64,000 nucleotides of DNA from Aeromonas rivipollensis. GTDB taxonomy: Bacteria > Pseudomonadota > Gammaproteobacteria > Enterobacterales > Aeromonadaceae. The DNA lies in contig NZ_JAAILA010000036.1 of NCBI RefSeq assembly GCF_010974825.1, positions 1 through 64,000 on the forward strand, written 5' to 3'. Positions 10,095 through 18,710 of this stretch are shown here, one piece after another. The notes under the pieces were generated by a model. That model did no database searches and had not been told where the DNA came from. It saw nothing but the letters and a program-made list of their open reading frames with translations. Position 1 is the stretch's first letter; the number at the start of each line of letters is the position of its first letter. The translations under genes were made by a program, and so were the position numbers.

Positions 10095-10541
10095 ATGCAA
10101 CTTGAACACATACTGAGTCGGGACTGCACCAAGAGTGCGGTCCCTTGTACCAGCAAGAAACGCGCCCTCGAGATCATCAGTGAGCTGGCCGCAGAGCGCC
10201 TCGGCGCCTCCCGCCAGGTGCTGTTTGAAAGCCTGCTGGCGCGGGAAAAGATGGGCAGTACCGGGATCGGTGCCGGTATCGCCATTCCCCATGGCCGGAT
10301 CGACGACGCCTTTGCGCCGACGGCCGTGCTGATGACCTTCTCCGAACCCATCCCTTTCGATTCTATCGACAATCAACCGGTTGACCTGCTCTTTGCATTG
10401 CTGGTGCCGGAAAGCGAGTGCAAGCAGCATCTCAAGACCCTTTCCCTGATGGCATCCAAGCTGGGTGACAAGGCCGTCTGCCGCCAGTTGCGCCAGGCGA
10501 CCAGCGACGAAGAACTCTATCAGATCATGACCTCGGCCTGA
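10095..10541 (+). CDS. ptsN: Nitrogen PTS IIA protein PtsN
   Basis: PtsN (EIIA-Ntr) is the terminal phosphoacceptor of the nitrogen PTS and regulates potassium uptake and other targets according to its phosphorylation state. The 148-residue EIIA-fructose-type domain carries the phospho-histidine His66 in IAIPHGRIDD. It starts two bases after hpf. Together with ptsO at 11469 it supplies both terminal carriers; ptsP is not in the window. Confidence 0.97.
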   Translation: MQLEHILSRDCTKSAVPCTSKKRALEIISELAAERLGASRQVLFESLLAREKMGSTGIGAGIAIPHGRIDDAFAPTAVLMTFSEPIPFDSIDNQPVDLLFALLVPESECKQHLKTLSLMASKLGDKAVCRQLRQATSDEELYQIMTSA

Positions 10542-10581
10542 TGCCGGGTCTGACACAGCCACGTTGGCGTGAGGGGACAAG

Positions 10582-11448
10582 ATGCAGTTAATAGTGGTAA
10601 GCGGTCGTTCGGGCTCCGGTAAGACGGTGGCCCTGAGGGTGCTGGAGGATCTGGGTTACTACTGCGTGGATAATCTGCCGGTCAACCTGCTGCCCCAGCT
10701 GATCGTCTCGGTGGAGAGCCAGTATGACAAGCTGGCGGTCAGCATAGACGTGCGCAACCTGCCGACCCAGCCCGACAAGCTGGACAATCTGCTGACCCAG
10801 GTGCGCAACGAAGGGCGGGTGGAGTTCTCCAGCTTCTTCTTCGATGCAGACAACGGGACCCTGCTCAAGCGCTATGGCGAGAGCCGCCGGCTGCACCCCC
10901 TGTCTCGCAAGCAGCTGTCGCTGGATGAGGCGATTCGGGAAGAGACCCACCTGCTGGCGCCCCTCTCCTCGACCGCCGATCTGCGCATCGATACCACCAA
11001 CCTCAGCATCCACGACCTCAGCGAGCTCATCAAGACCCGGGTGCTCGGCAAGAAAGAGAACGAGCTGGTGCTGGTGTTCGAGTCGTTCGGCTTCAAATAC
11101 GGCATCCCCAAGGATGCGGACTTCGTGTTCGATGCCCGTTTCCTGCCCAACCCCCACTGGATCCCGGAGCTCAAGCCGTTCACCGGTCAGGATGAGCCCG
11201 TGGCCAACTACCTCTCGGCCCAGGCGGACGTGATGCTGTTCATCCAGCAGATAGAGAACATGCTGGTGACCTGGCTGCCCCACCTGGAGCGCAACAATCG
11301 CAGCTATGTGACCGTCGGCATAGGTTGTACCGGCGGGCAGCATCGTTCGGTGTTCATCGCCGAGCGGCTGGCCAGCACCTTCCGACTGCTTGGCAAGAAC
11401 GTGCAGATCCGTCACCGCACGCTGGACAAGCGCTCCACCCAAGCCTGA
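10582..11448 (+). CDS. rapZ: RNase adapter protein RapZ
   Basis: RapZ binds small RNAs of the GlmY/GlmZ type and recruits RNase E, tuning glucosamine-6-phosphate synthase. The 288-residue protein has a Walker A GRSGSGKT at residues 8-15 and the C-terminal domain ([20 protein letters not shown], then HRS) that senses GlcN6P and binds RNA. It is slightly longer than the E. coli protein (284). It lies between ptsN and ptsO, the conserved location. Confidence 0.96.
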   Translation: MQLIVVSGRSGSGKTVALRVLEDLGYYCVDNLPVNLLPQLIVSVESQYDKLAVSIDVRNLPTQPDKLDNLLTQVRNEGRVEFSSFFFDADNGTLLKRYGESRRLHPLSRKQLSLDEAIREETHLLAPLSSTADLRIDTTNLSIHDLSELIKTRVLGKKENELVLVFESFGFKYGIPKDADFVFDARFLPNPHWIPELKPFTGQDEPVANYLSAQADVMLFIQQIENMLVTWLPHLERNNRSYVTVGIGCTGGQHRSVFIAERLASTFRLLGKNVQIRHRTLDKRSTQA

Positions 11449-11468
11449 CAGACCCACAGGATGTTCAG

Positions 11469-11741
11469 ATGACAGTTTCCGCCTCGGTAGAAGTCAAAAA
11501 CAAGCTGGGAATCCATGCCAGACCGGCCATGATGCTGTTCGAGCTGGTGCAGGGGTTCGATGCCCATGTGCTGCTGCGCAACGAGGACGGCATCGAGGCC
11601 GATGCGGACAGCGTGATCGGCTTGCTGATGCTGGACTCTGCTCAGGGCAAGCAGGTGGAGGTGCAGGTCGAGGGCCCCGAAGAGGTGGAGGCCCTGGCCG
11701 CCGTGGTGGCGCTGTTCACCTCGGGCTTCAACGAGGAGTGA
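11469..11741 (+). CDS. ptsO: Phosphocarrier protein NPr (PtsO)
   Basis: NPr passes phosphate from EI-Ntr to PtsN. The 90-residue HPr-like protein has the active histidine His16 in [12 protein letters not shown] and a serine region [10 protein letters not shown] resembling the HPr regulatory site. The start at 11469 is 20 bases after the rapZ stop; a longer in-frame reading would lie inside rapZ and was rejected. It is the last gene of the plus-strand operon and converges on the regulator gene at 11760. Confidence 0.95.
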   Translation: MTVSASVEVKNKLGIHARPAMMLFELVQGFDAHVLLRNEDGIEADADSVIGLLMLDSAQGKQVEVQVEGPEEVEALAAVVALFTSGFNEE

Positions 11742-11759
11742 GCGGCGCCTCCCTTGCCG

Positions 11760-13664
11760 TCATGATCCGGCGCGCGCCAGCGCCTTGAAGTCGCAAAAAT
11801 CCCGACAAGCCAGCAGAGCCCTGCTGGCTTTTTCGTTCATCAGCGCCAGAAACAGATCGTAGAGCCCCATTGCCTCCTCGTAGTCCGCCTTGCTGATGGC
11901 GAGCACGAAGATGAGGGTGGCGGTCTCGCCATTGCCCCAGTCGATCCCCTGAGGGGCCAGCACTGTATAGACCAGGGTGCGGCGGGCCAGCAGACCGAGG
12001 GAGTGGGGCAGGGCTATGCCCTCTCCCAGCAGGGTGGAGACGATCCGCTCCCGCTCCTGCAGTGAGGCTCTGAAGCCGCTTTCCACCAGTTCTTCCGCCT
12101 CCAGCTGATCACAGATACGGGCAAATAGTTCGGCCTGGGTGAGCGGCTCTGTGACCACCATGAAGTGGTCGGCATCGAAATACTTGTCCAGCAGGTAGGG
12201 GCGGGTGCGATCGATCAGCACCAGCTTGCCGAGCTGCTCCAGCTGGTACTGGGTCGGGAAGGGGGCGACCTGTACCACGGGGGCGTTCTTCTCGCTCACC
12301 TTGAGGGTGCTGATGACAAAGTCCTGCTCGATCTGTGCCAGTCCCTCGTAATCCCGTACCGACTCCAGAGTGGTCAGCTGCAGCTGGGGGTACTCCCGCC
12401 GGATGCGCGCCTCCAGTACCCGGAAGGTGGCGTTGCCCGCATCGCACAGGAGCATGGCCTGGGGGCGACGGGTGTAACCGATATCATAGTGGCGCTCCAG
12501 GCCTACCCCGATATGGATCACCAGATAGCCGATCTCGTGATGGGTCAGCCGGTAGGGGGTCTGCCTTATCCATTCCGAGATGGCGGCCAGGGTGATGTCG
12601 TAGGCGAGGGGATAGTACTGCTTGATGTGGTCCGCCAGCGGGTTGTGGCTGCCTATCTGGTATTTGACCCGCAGCAGCATGGCACCTATGTGGGTCTGCA
12701 GGTCGGCCCGCAACTGCGGGTCGGCGCGCAGATCATAGGGGTAGTGCTGGTGGATGTAGGTCAGCAGATGCTCCACCAGTTGCTCGCTCTCGGCGGCCAT
12801 GGTCGGGCTGAGCTGGGGAGTATCGGCAGTGAGCCGGGCCTGGATCTGGATGGCGAGGCAGGCGATCTCCTCCTCCCCCGGCGGGGTCAGGGTCGGCAGC
12901 TCGGCATAGATGTCGCGGGCCACCGCGGCCAGGGTCTGGGTGATGTCGTCGCTGGCAAACTGTCGCAGCTCGTGGCCTGCCGCCTGACGCAGCAGGGCGA
13001 CGGCGCAATAGATGGCGAGCTGTTGCAGGCTCTCGTCGGCGAGGCGCAACTGATGGCGGCCGAGCTGATCGTGAATGTGGTTGCCCACGACCTCCAGGGT
13101 CTTGCTGGGGCAGAGGGTGGGCAGCAGGCTCTGCAACGGGTGGTTGTGCAGCAGCTCCTGGCAGAGCAGCTGGGTCAGGCAGGCGCGGATCGCCGCCTCG
13201 CTCCCCTGGATACGCATGCCCAGCCGTGGCTTGCTCTCTATGGTGAGCCCGAAGTGGGCGAGCCGCTCCCTCACCTGTGCCATGTCTCCCTGCAGGGCCG
13301 CCCGGCTCAGATACCAGGTATCCGCCAGCTCGTCGAGCTTGATCCCCTGCTCCGCCGTCAGCAGCAGGATCTGCAGATGCAGCACCCGCTCGCGACTGGT
13401 GCGCGGCAGGCTGCTCTCCTGCTCCTGTGCCGCCAGCAGCGCATCAAACAGTCCCTGATTGTAAATCTTGAGCTGATAGCCGGTGCCTCGCTGGTGGATC
13501 AGGTGGGCGCCCTGGGTGGCGATCAGCTCGTTGAGGGTCGCCACGTCGGTGCGCACCGTGCGGGTGGAGACATTGAGGCGACGGGCCAGCTCCTCCTGCG
13601 GCAGTGGTTCGGCATGGAGCTGGGTCAGCAGTTGATGGAGCCTGGGGTGGGGCAGCTTGATCAT
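11760..13664 (-). CDS. BglG/MtlR-type PTS-regulated transcriptional activator
   Basis: The protein is about 634 residues (numbered from the ATG at 13664): an N-terminal helix-turn-helix (LARRLNVSTRTVRTDVATLN), a second Mga-like winged helix (about 90-165), PRD1 (about 205-280), PRD2 (about 315-395), a GatB-like IIB domain with Cys407 in LLCDAGNATF, and a IIA domain with His554 in IALPHSLG. PRD2 keeps both phospho-histidines (His325, His384). PRD1 has Tyr219 and Gln273 at the equivalent places, so it looks degenerate. The gene follows the catabolic operon on the same strand and probably controls it in response to PTS phosphorylation. The start is uncertain: an in-frame TTG 15 bases upstream sits close to an AGGAG. 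Confidence 0.85.
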   Translation of the reverse strand: MIKLPHPRLHQLLTQLHAEPLPQEELARRLNVSTRTVRTDVATLNELIATQGAHLIHQRGTGYQLKIYNQGLFDALLAAQEQESSLPRTSRERVLHLQILLLTAEQGIKLDELADTWYLSRAALQGDMAQVRERLAHFGLTIESKPRLGMRIQGSEAAIRACLTQLLCQELLHNHPLQSLLPTLCPSKTLEVVGNHIHDQLGRHQLRLADESLQQLAIYCAVALLRQAAGHELRQFASDDITQTLAAVARDIYAELPTLTPPGEEEIACLAIQIQARLTADTPQLSPTMAAESEQLVEHLLTYIHQHYPYDLRADPQLRADLQTHIGAMLLRVKYQIGSHNPLADHIKQYYPLAYDITLAAISEWIRQTPYRLTHHEIGYLVIHIGVGLERHYDIGYTRRPQAMLLCDAGNATFRVLEARIRREYPQLQLTTLESVRDYEGLAQIEQDFVISTLKVSEKNAPVVQVAPFPTQYQLEQLGKLVLIDRTRPYLLDKYFDADHFMVVTEPLTQAELFARICDQLEAEELVESGFRASLQERERIVSTLLGEGIALPHSLGLLARRTLVYTVLAPQGIDWGNGETATLIFVLAISKADYEEAMGLYDLFLALMNEKASRALLACRDFCDFKALARAGS

Positions 13665-13731
13665 GGGGTGAGGCAAGACTCCTGTTGCGAAATAAAGGGT
13701 CGATGTTAACAAGGGGATCATCAACAAGCCA

Positions 13732-13759
13732 GACACCGGCCTGTGATCGGACCGGTGCC
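13732..13759 (-). other. Stem-loop between the aldolase gene and the regulator gene
   Basis: GGCACCGG pairs with CCGGTGTC across a 12-base loop on the minus strand. No T tract follows, so it is more likely an mRNA stabiliser or processing site than a terminator. It sits in the 106-base gap between the last enzyme gene and the regulator. Confidence 0.4.
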
Positions 13760-13770
13760 TGCGGGGGTCG

Positions 13771-14511
13771 TTATGCCAGCAGCGTCTTCACCATGGCGAG
13801 CAGGGTGCGCACATCCTCGGGGCGGGTCTGGCCGCTCTCGCTGTCGATGATGGAGCTGTAGACGTGGGGGATCACCTTCTCGACCCCGGCCTCCAGCGCG
13901 ATGCGCACTATCTCCTCGAAGTTGTCGAGATCGATGCCGCCGGTGGGTTCCAGCCAGAAGCCGTGCCGGGCACAGGCCTCGGCCACCGCCTGATACTCGT
14001 CGCGGCAGGCCAGGCCTCCCATGGGGAAGAACTTGACCGAGCTGCCGCCCATGTCCTTGAGCAGGGCAATGGCGGTGTCGATGGGCACAATCCCGTCCGG
14101 CTGCTGGGCACTGAGGGGACCGGTGGAGATCTTCACCATGCCGGGGGTGCCGGTGGGGGAGACAAGGCCGTTGACCAGGCTGTGAGGCTGACCCAGCAGC
14201 GCCCGGCTGGGGCCCACTCCGGTAAACACCTGGTTGACGTGCTGGGGCTGCAGCTGGCGAGCCAGCTCGGCCACCATGGCGGACTGGCGGGGATCCCCCG
14301 CTCCCAGACCGATGGAGAGGGCGTTGTCGATAAGCCTGGCGTACTCCCGCATGTCGGCGACGGCGGAGGGCACATCCGGGTAGTTCTTGGAGAGCACGCC
14401 GACCAGCACGTGCCCCTCGGCCGCCTCATAGATATCGACGGCATTCTGTCTGGACCCTGCCAGCACGTTGAGACAGACACGATCACGGTAGTAGTTGGGA
14501 ACAAGGGACAT
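13771..14511 (-). CDS. dgaF: KDGP aldolase family protein (DgaF-like)
   Basis: The family cleaves 2-keto-3-deoxy-6-phosphogluconate to pyruvate and glyceraldehyde 3-phosphate, as DgaF does in Salmonella glucosaminate breakdown. The 246-residue protein has a (beta/alpha)8-type pattern. The stretch GGSSVKFFPMGGLACR holds Lys160 as the candidate Schiff-base lysine by analogy with the KFFP motif of Eda. FWLEPTGGIDLDNFEEI contributes the phosphate-binding end. Its start overlaps the ammonia-lyase stop (TGATG), so the two enzymes are coupled. The exact substrate is inferred from the family and partner gene. Confidence 0.85.
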   Translation of the reverse strand: MSLVPNYYRDRVCLNVLAGSRQNAVDIYEAAEGHVLVGVLSKNYPDVPSAVADMREYARLIDNALSIGLGAGDPRQSAMVAELARQLQPQHVNQVFTGVGPSRALLGQPHSLVNGLVSPTGTPGMVKISTGPLSAQQPDGIVPIDTAIALLKDMGGSSVKFFPMGGLACRDEYQAVAEACARHGFWLEPTGGIDLDNFEEIVRIALEAGVEKVIPHVYSSIIDSESGQTRPEDVRTLLAMVKTLLA

Positions 14512-15626
14512 CAGCGGTTCTCCTGAACGAGGTTGGCAATGGCGGAATGGATCTGGTCTAGTTGGGCCGTGCTGACGCTGCGCACGTCGATCTCGATGTG
14601 CCCCTCGTTGGCCTTGTAGCCGCGGCAGTAGATGGCCGGATTGCCCTGCTGCAGGCGAGCCACCAGTTGCACCGTCGTCATGCCGATCTGAGCATGCTCG
14701 AAGGCGATGTCGGTGCGGGCTATGTCGCGCCCCGCACTGTCCCACACCACCCGGGCGGTGACGCCGGGCAGCAGGTTGAGGCGCTCGATGAAGGGAGTCA
14801 TCTTGGCAACCATGGCGGCGCCGCTCTCCTGCTCTTTCTCCAGGTAGCGCTCTATGGCGTGGGTCAGGCCGAGGATCCCCTCCTTGCCCACCTTCATGGC
14901 GCGCCCTATGCCGTTGGCCTGCTGCTTGACCCACCCCACATACTGACGCTTGCCGAGCACCAGGCCGCTGGTGGGCCCTTCGATGGCCTTGGCGCCGCTG
15001 TAGATGACGAGATCCGCCCCTTGCTGGTAATAGAGACGCAGATCCTCTTCCGCCGCCGCATCGACGATGAGCGGCAGCCCGTGGGCCCTGGCCACCTCGG
15101 CCGCCTCAGAGACTGACAGAATGCTCTTCTGCACACAGTGGTGGGACTTGATGTAGAAAATGGCGGCGGTATTGGGGTTGATGGCGGCAGCCAGCTGGGC
15201 GGGGGAGCACTCGTTGGCATAGCCAGCTTCTACCACCTTGCCGCCCCCCAGGTTGACCATGGTGCCGACCGGCGCGCCGAAGTTCACGTTGTGACCCTTG
15301 GGCAGCACTATCTCGCTCGGCACCCCGTGGGCATGGGCATGCAACTGCTCGAGGCGGTAGGGATCGCCGCGCACTATGACGGCGGCCACCGACTGGGCTA
15401 TGCCGGCACTGGCGCAGGAGACCACCACGGCGTCTTCCACGCCGAGCAGGCCGGCCAGGTAGGCACCTGTCTTGTTGACCAGGTCTTTGACCTCGAAGTA
15501 GTGGCCAAGGCCGAAGTTGACCGCGTCGACCACCTCCTGCTCCGGGGTGGAGACGCCGAGGATGGTCATGCGCCCGGAGGCGTTGATCACGGGTTTGAGC
15601 TGATATTTCTCATACACGGAAGGCAT
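14511..15626 (-). CDS. dgaE: DgaE-family PLP-dependent ammonia-lyase
   Basis: This 371-residue fold-type I PLP enzyme belongs to the SelA-like DgaE group, which eliminates ammonia from D-glucosaminate 6-phosphate to give KDGP. Asp189 in LIVDAAAEED should contact the PLP nitrogen, and Lys213 in YSGAKAIEGPTSG is the candidate PLP lysine. The N-terminal KPVINASGRMTILGVS region is typical of the family. The chosen ATG overlaps the amidohydrolase end by 17 bases; an ATG 15 bases earlier (MDNPT) is also possible. Dga activity itself is an inference, since no mannose-family PTS accompanies it here. Confidence 0.85.
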   Translation of the reverse strand: MPSVYEKYQLKPVINASGRMTILGVSTPEQEVVDAVNFGLGHYFEVKDLVNKTGAYLAGLLGVEDAVVVSCASAGIAQSVAAVIVRGDPYRLEQLHAHAHGVPSEIVLPKGHNVNFGAPVGTMVNLGGGKVVEAGYANECSPAQLAAAINPNTAAIFYIKSHHCVQKSILSVSEAAEVARAHGLPLIVDAAAEEDLRLYYQQGADLVIYSGAKAIEGPTSGLVLGKRQYVGWVKQQANGIGRAMKVGKEGILGLTHAIERYLEKEQESGAAMVAKMTPFIERLNLLPGVTARVVWDSAGRDIARTDIAFEHAQIGMTTVQLVARLQQGNPAIYCRGYKANEGHIEIDVRSVSTAQLDQIHSAIANLVQENR

Positions 15627-16749
15627 GGTGGGATTGTCCATATTGAGTGAGAACCAGGTCACCGCCGACCAGGGCGGCGAGGGGGCGCAGTTGCCGGTCG
15701 CCGTGGCGGGACTCGGCTTCGGTATCGGTAAAGAGCGTCGGGCCGCTCATGACCTCGAACAGGGTCAGGTCGGCATCGGCGCCCACCTCGAGTCGTCCCT
15801 TGCCGGGCAGACGCAGGGCATCGGCGGCATGGCTGGTGACGCAGGCGATCACCTGCTCCAGGGTCATGCCGATGGCGAGAAACTTCGACATCACGTGGGC
15901 CAGGCTGTAGACGGGGCCCTTGATGCGGTTCTTGCAGTAGATATCCGAGCTGATGGTGTGAGGCAGTATCCCTTGCCGGATGGCGGTCTCTGCCACCTCG
16001 AAGCTGAAGCTGGCGCCGCCGTGGCCGATGTCGAGGCGCAGGCCCCGTTGCATCGCGTCCCGCACCGCGACCCGCAACTCGCCGGCCGGGGTCAGGATGC
16101 GGTTGGGTTTGCCGTTGAAGCAGTGGGTCAGCAGATCCCCCTCTCCCAGCAGGGCGACTATCTCGTCGAGATCCGGCGGCGTGTTGCCTACATGCACCAT
16201 CAGCGGCAGCTGGCCGTTGTCCCGCTGGATCTGCTTGGCCACGCGCAGCGGCTGCAGGCCGTTCTCGCCCACCACGCTGCCGCTCATCCGCGCCTTGATG
16301 CCGACGATGAAGGAGGGGTGACGCCGAATGGCCGCCCGGGCGAGAGCGGGATCTATGTCGGCGGGGTTGGCCAGCTCGTTCTGGCGCAGCAGACCGATGC
16401 GGGAGATGTTGAGCAGGGCATGGACCCGGGTCTTGCAGCCAGCGGCGAGGCGCTGGAAGTCGTCCACGTCGTCGGCCCCCGTGCTGCCCGCGTCTATGAC
16501 TGTGGTGACACCGGACTCGACGCCCACCTTGTCCGGCTCATCCTGATAGATGGGGGAGGTGGGGTAGCAGTGGGTGTGGCCGTCAATCCAGCCGGCGCTC
16601 ACATGAACCTGTCCGGCTAGTGTGAGGGTTCGCTTCGCCTCGGCCGCCACTGGCAGCTGGCCGAGGGCCGCAATCTTGCCGTCCTGGATGGCGATGTCGA
16701 TGAGCTGGCCATTTCCCTGGCGTCCCGCTCTGATGATGATGTCGTACAT
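15610..16749 (-). CDS. Amidohydrolase/deacetylase family metallohydrolase (COG3964-like)
   Basis: The 379-residue protein has a complete binuclear metal centre of the amidohydrolase superfamily: His58-x-His60 in DGHTH, carboxylatable Lys152 in VGIKARM, His186 in MVHVG, His209 in LTHCFNG and Asp269 in ISSDIYCKNR. It resembles the Enterococcus protein once called adenine deaminase or dihydroorotase but placed in COG3964, whose studied members hydrolyse N-acyl or O-acyl groups. The start at 16749 has GAGGG upstream. In this operon it could remove an acyl group before ammonia elimination. The real substrate is unknown. Confidence 0.8.
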   Translation of the reverse strand: MYDIIIRAGRQGNGQLIDIAIQDGKIAALGQLPVAAEAKRTLTLAGQVHVSAGWIDGHTHCYPTSPIYQDEPDKVGVESGVTTVIDAGSTGADDVDDFQRLAAGCKTRVHALLNISRIGLLRQNELANPADIDPALARAAIRRHPSFIVGIKARMSGSVVGENGLQPLRVAKQIQRDNGQLPLMVHVGNTPPDLDEIVALLGEGDLLTHCFNGKPNRILTPAGELRVAVRDAMQRGLRLDIGHGGASFSFEVAETAIRQGILPHTISSDIYCKNRIKGPVYSLAHVMSKFLAIGMTLEQVIACVTSHAADALRLPGKGRLEVGADADLTLFEVMSGPTLFTDTEAESRHGDRQLRPLAALVGGDLVLTQYGQSHHAFRV

Positions 16750-16949
16750 GCTGATATCCCTCTTGGAACCTGCTTGCGCTCTTACTGCGAGGCCGCTTCC
16801 AAGGCTCATGTGCTGCTCGCTTATTTGTAACCAAGAGTTCTCACGTATATCTATACGCTCCGGTTCCTGCGCAGCTCTTCACCTTGCTGACGACCTCTCG
16901 CGACAGATCGCAAACAGGTTCTTCAATGCCGCCGAGAGACGGCCTGTGA
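16750..16949 (-). other. 200-base spacer inside the catabolic operon, with a palindrome
   Basis: All other junctions in this operon are within 25 bases or overlap, but the DUF4310 gene and the amidohydrolase gene are 200 bases apart. I see no gene in the spacer. It holds a perfect inverted repeat CGTATA-TC-TATACG at 16844-16857, which could be an operator or a small hairpin. No T tract follows it. Confidence 0.5.
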
Positions 16950-17600
16950 TTAAGCCAAGGCAACCGGGAAGAAGGTACCGAGCAGCATGGCACCCAGGAT
17001 GGCGCCGCCTGTGATGGGCTTCTCCCAGATGTAGAACAGCAGCGCTCCTGCCAGGGAACCCAGCCCTATGGGGATGGAGGCCCCCATGGCGGAGAGGATG
17101 ATCAGGGGGCCGAGGAAGCGGCCCGAGCTGTTGCCAGCCCCCATCATCACATCCGCCCCGTAGGTGGAGTTGCTCTGGTTGATGGTGAACTTGCGCGCCA
17201 GGATGATCACGTAGCCGATGGCCAGACCTATGGCCATGCCGGTGACCAGGGAGGCGCCGAAGTTCTCCACCGGGTAGACGATGCCGGCACCCAGCAGCAG
17301 GGCGGGAACCCCCAGGCCGACGCCGGTCTGGATGGCGCCGCCGATATCCAGGATCCCCACCAGGGAGCCCTCTATGATGCGGGCAAACAGGAAGCTGGCA
17401 CCGAAGGCTGCGACCGCGCCGTAGGCTCCTGTGTCCATCCCGGCTTTCAGCATGGCGACGAAGGCCACCTCGTTGAAGGCGCCGACCCCGTACAGGTAGA
17501 ACATGTGGGTCCCGGCAAAGACCCCGGCCGACAGCAGACCGACGAAGATGGGGAAGGACCAGTCGGCGTACCAGAAGTTGTTTCTCAGTTTCTCATCCAT
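16950..17600 (-). CDS. DUF4310 family membrane protein
   Basis: The 216-residue protein is strongly hydrophobic, with about six membrane segments rich in Gly and Ala (for example FVGLLSAGVFAGTHMFYLYG and GASLVTGMAIGLAIGYVIIL). It fits the DUF4310 family, which as far as I recall has no assigned function and travels with DUF4311, DUF4312 and SFCGS genes. It starts 11 bases after the DUF4311 stop with AAGGGA upstream. I infer a permease half, perhaps replacing the IIC/IID pair seen beside dgaE/dgaF in Salmonella. No substrate evidence is visible. Confidence 0.8.
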   Translation of the reverse strand: MDEKLRNNFWYADWSFPIFVGLLSAGVFAGTHMFYLYGVGAFNEVAFVAMLKAGMDTGAYGAVAAFGASFLFARIIEGSLVGILDIGGAIQTGVGLGVPALLLGAGIVYPVENFGASLVTGMAIGLAIGYVIILARKFTINQSNSTYGADVMMGAGNSSGRFLGPLIILSAMGASIPIGLGSLAGALLFYIWEKPITGGAILGAMLLGTFFPVALA

Positions 17601-17611
17601 GTGGTGGTCCC

Positions 17612-18388
17612 TTATTTACTGCCAAGCAGGTGATGGACGTTTTCCAGCCACAGGGGAATGCCCAGGTGGAAGGACTCAATCAGTTTCATATCGAAGCCGC
17701 GGAAGAAGCCGCTCAGCACGAACAGCAGCACTATGGCGCTCATCATCACCTTGGTGACGTGGTTCCAGCCGCTCTCTTCGACCCCCTTGCCGATCAGGAT
17801 GCCAAGCACCAGGCCCGGCACGGCGTTGCCCATGATGAGCTGCGCCAGACCGCCGAAGATGGTGGCCCAGAAGCCGGATTTCTTGCCCGCCTCAATGGCG
17901 GCCAGCCAGAAGATCACCGGCATGACGGTGTTGACCAGCAGGTTGGCGGCCGGCACCAGCACCTTGACCGCAGTGACCTGCAGGGCCTCGGGTACGGCCG
18001 CCGCCGTGCTGTTGAGGAAGGCGACGACGATGGCACCTATGATGCCGCCGGCGATGGCCATCTTCTTGGGGTCGTGCAGGGTAGTGGCGAGATCCCGGTT
18101 CTTGAACAGCAGCGCGGCCGTGGCCCAGTGCGGGATGATGCGGTGGTCCACGTCCTGGGTGAAGGCTCCTGCCGCGACCGTGGAGGCCCAGGCATTGAAG
18201 AAGAAGCCAAGGCCGAACGAGAAGTGGGAGGCGGGATCCCCTTCGCAGGAGTTGAGCTCACCCAGGGTGCGGAAGGCACCCATGCCCTGTACTGTCGGGG
18301 CGTGGAACATCCGCGCCGCACCGGCTCCCACGCCGACGCCCACCAGGCCGCCGATGATGAGTGACTTCATCAAAATGATTAGAAACAT
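17612..18388 (-). CDS. DUF4311 domain-containing membrane protein
   Basis: This 258-residue polytopic protein has glycine-rich membrane segments (MKSLIIGGLVGVGVGAGAA, GGIIGAIVVAFLNSTAAAVP, GNAVPGLVLGILIGKGVEES) and polar loops containing EGDPASHFSFGLGFFFNAWA. It matches the DUF4311 family as I know it. ATG 18388 has AAGGA eight bases upstream; ATG 18370 is a shorter option. Paired with DUF4310 it likely forms the membrane channel of the system. The function is inferred from topology and gene context only. Confidence 0.8.
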   Translation of the reverse strand: MFLIILMKSLIIGGLVGVGVGAGAARMFHAPTVQGMGAFRTLGELNSCEGDPASHFSFGLGFFFNAWASTVAAGAFTQDVDHRIIPHWATAALLFKNRDLATTLHDPKKMAIAGGIIGAIVVAFLNSTAAAVPEALQVTAVKVLVPAANLLVNTVMPVIFWLAAIEAGKKSGFWATIFGGLAQLIMGNAVPGLVLGILIGKGVEESGWNHVTKVMMSAIVLLFVLSGFFRGFDMKLIESFHLGIPLWLENVHHLLGSK

Positions 18389-18413
18389 CCAACATGTCCT
18401 TTTGGTTGTGGGG

Positions 18414-18710
18414 TTACGCCCTGGTGAAATCCACCTTGTCGACATCCAGGCTGCTGACCTTGACCGAGATCTCCAGCTGGACCCTGAACTCGCGGCGCTG
18501 GCGCGGCAGGAAGAAGAACAGGAACTTCTCCACCCGCACCGACTCCTCGGCCTTGAGCACCCGGACCTCGAGCGGCTCGATGCGCAGCATCACCCTGGGG
18601 TTGTCCTTGAGCAGGCTGGATTGCACCTGACCGAGGGCGGCGGCAAACGCCTGCTGGCGGGTCGCCCCCTTGCCGTTGACCATGACCTGGGTGGTGAAGT
18701 CCTCTTTCAT
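18414..18710 (-). CDS. DUF4312 family protein
   Basis: This 98-residue soluble protein of the DUF4312 type has a pattern of alternating strands (PRVMLRIEPLEVRVLKAEES, then REFRVQLEISVKVSSLDVD). It contains no histidine and no cysteine, so it cannot be a classical PTS IIA or IIB phosphocarrier. Its ATG overlaps the SFCGS gene stop (TGATG). A role as a structural or regulatory subunit of the DUF4310/DUF4311 complex is a guess. Confidence 0.78.
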   Translation of the reverse strand: MKEDFTTQVMVNGKGATRQQAFAAALGQVQSSLLKDNPRVMLRIEPLEVRVLKAEESVRVEKFLFFFLPRQRREFRVQLEISVKVSSLDVDKVDFTRA

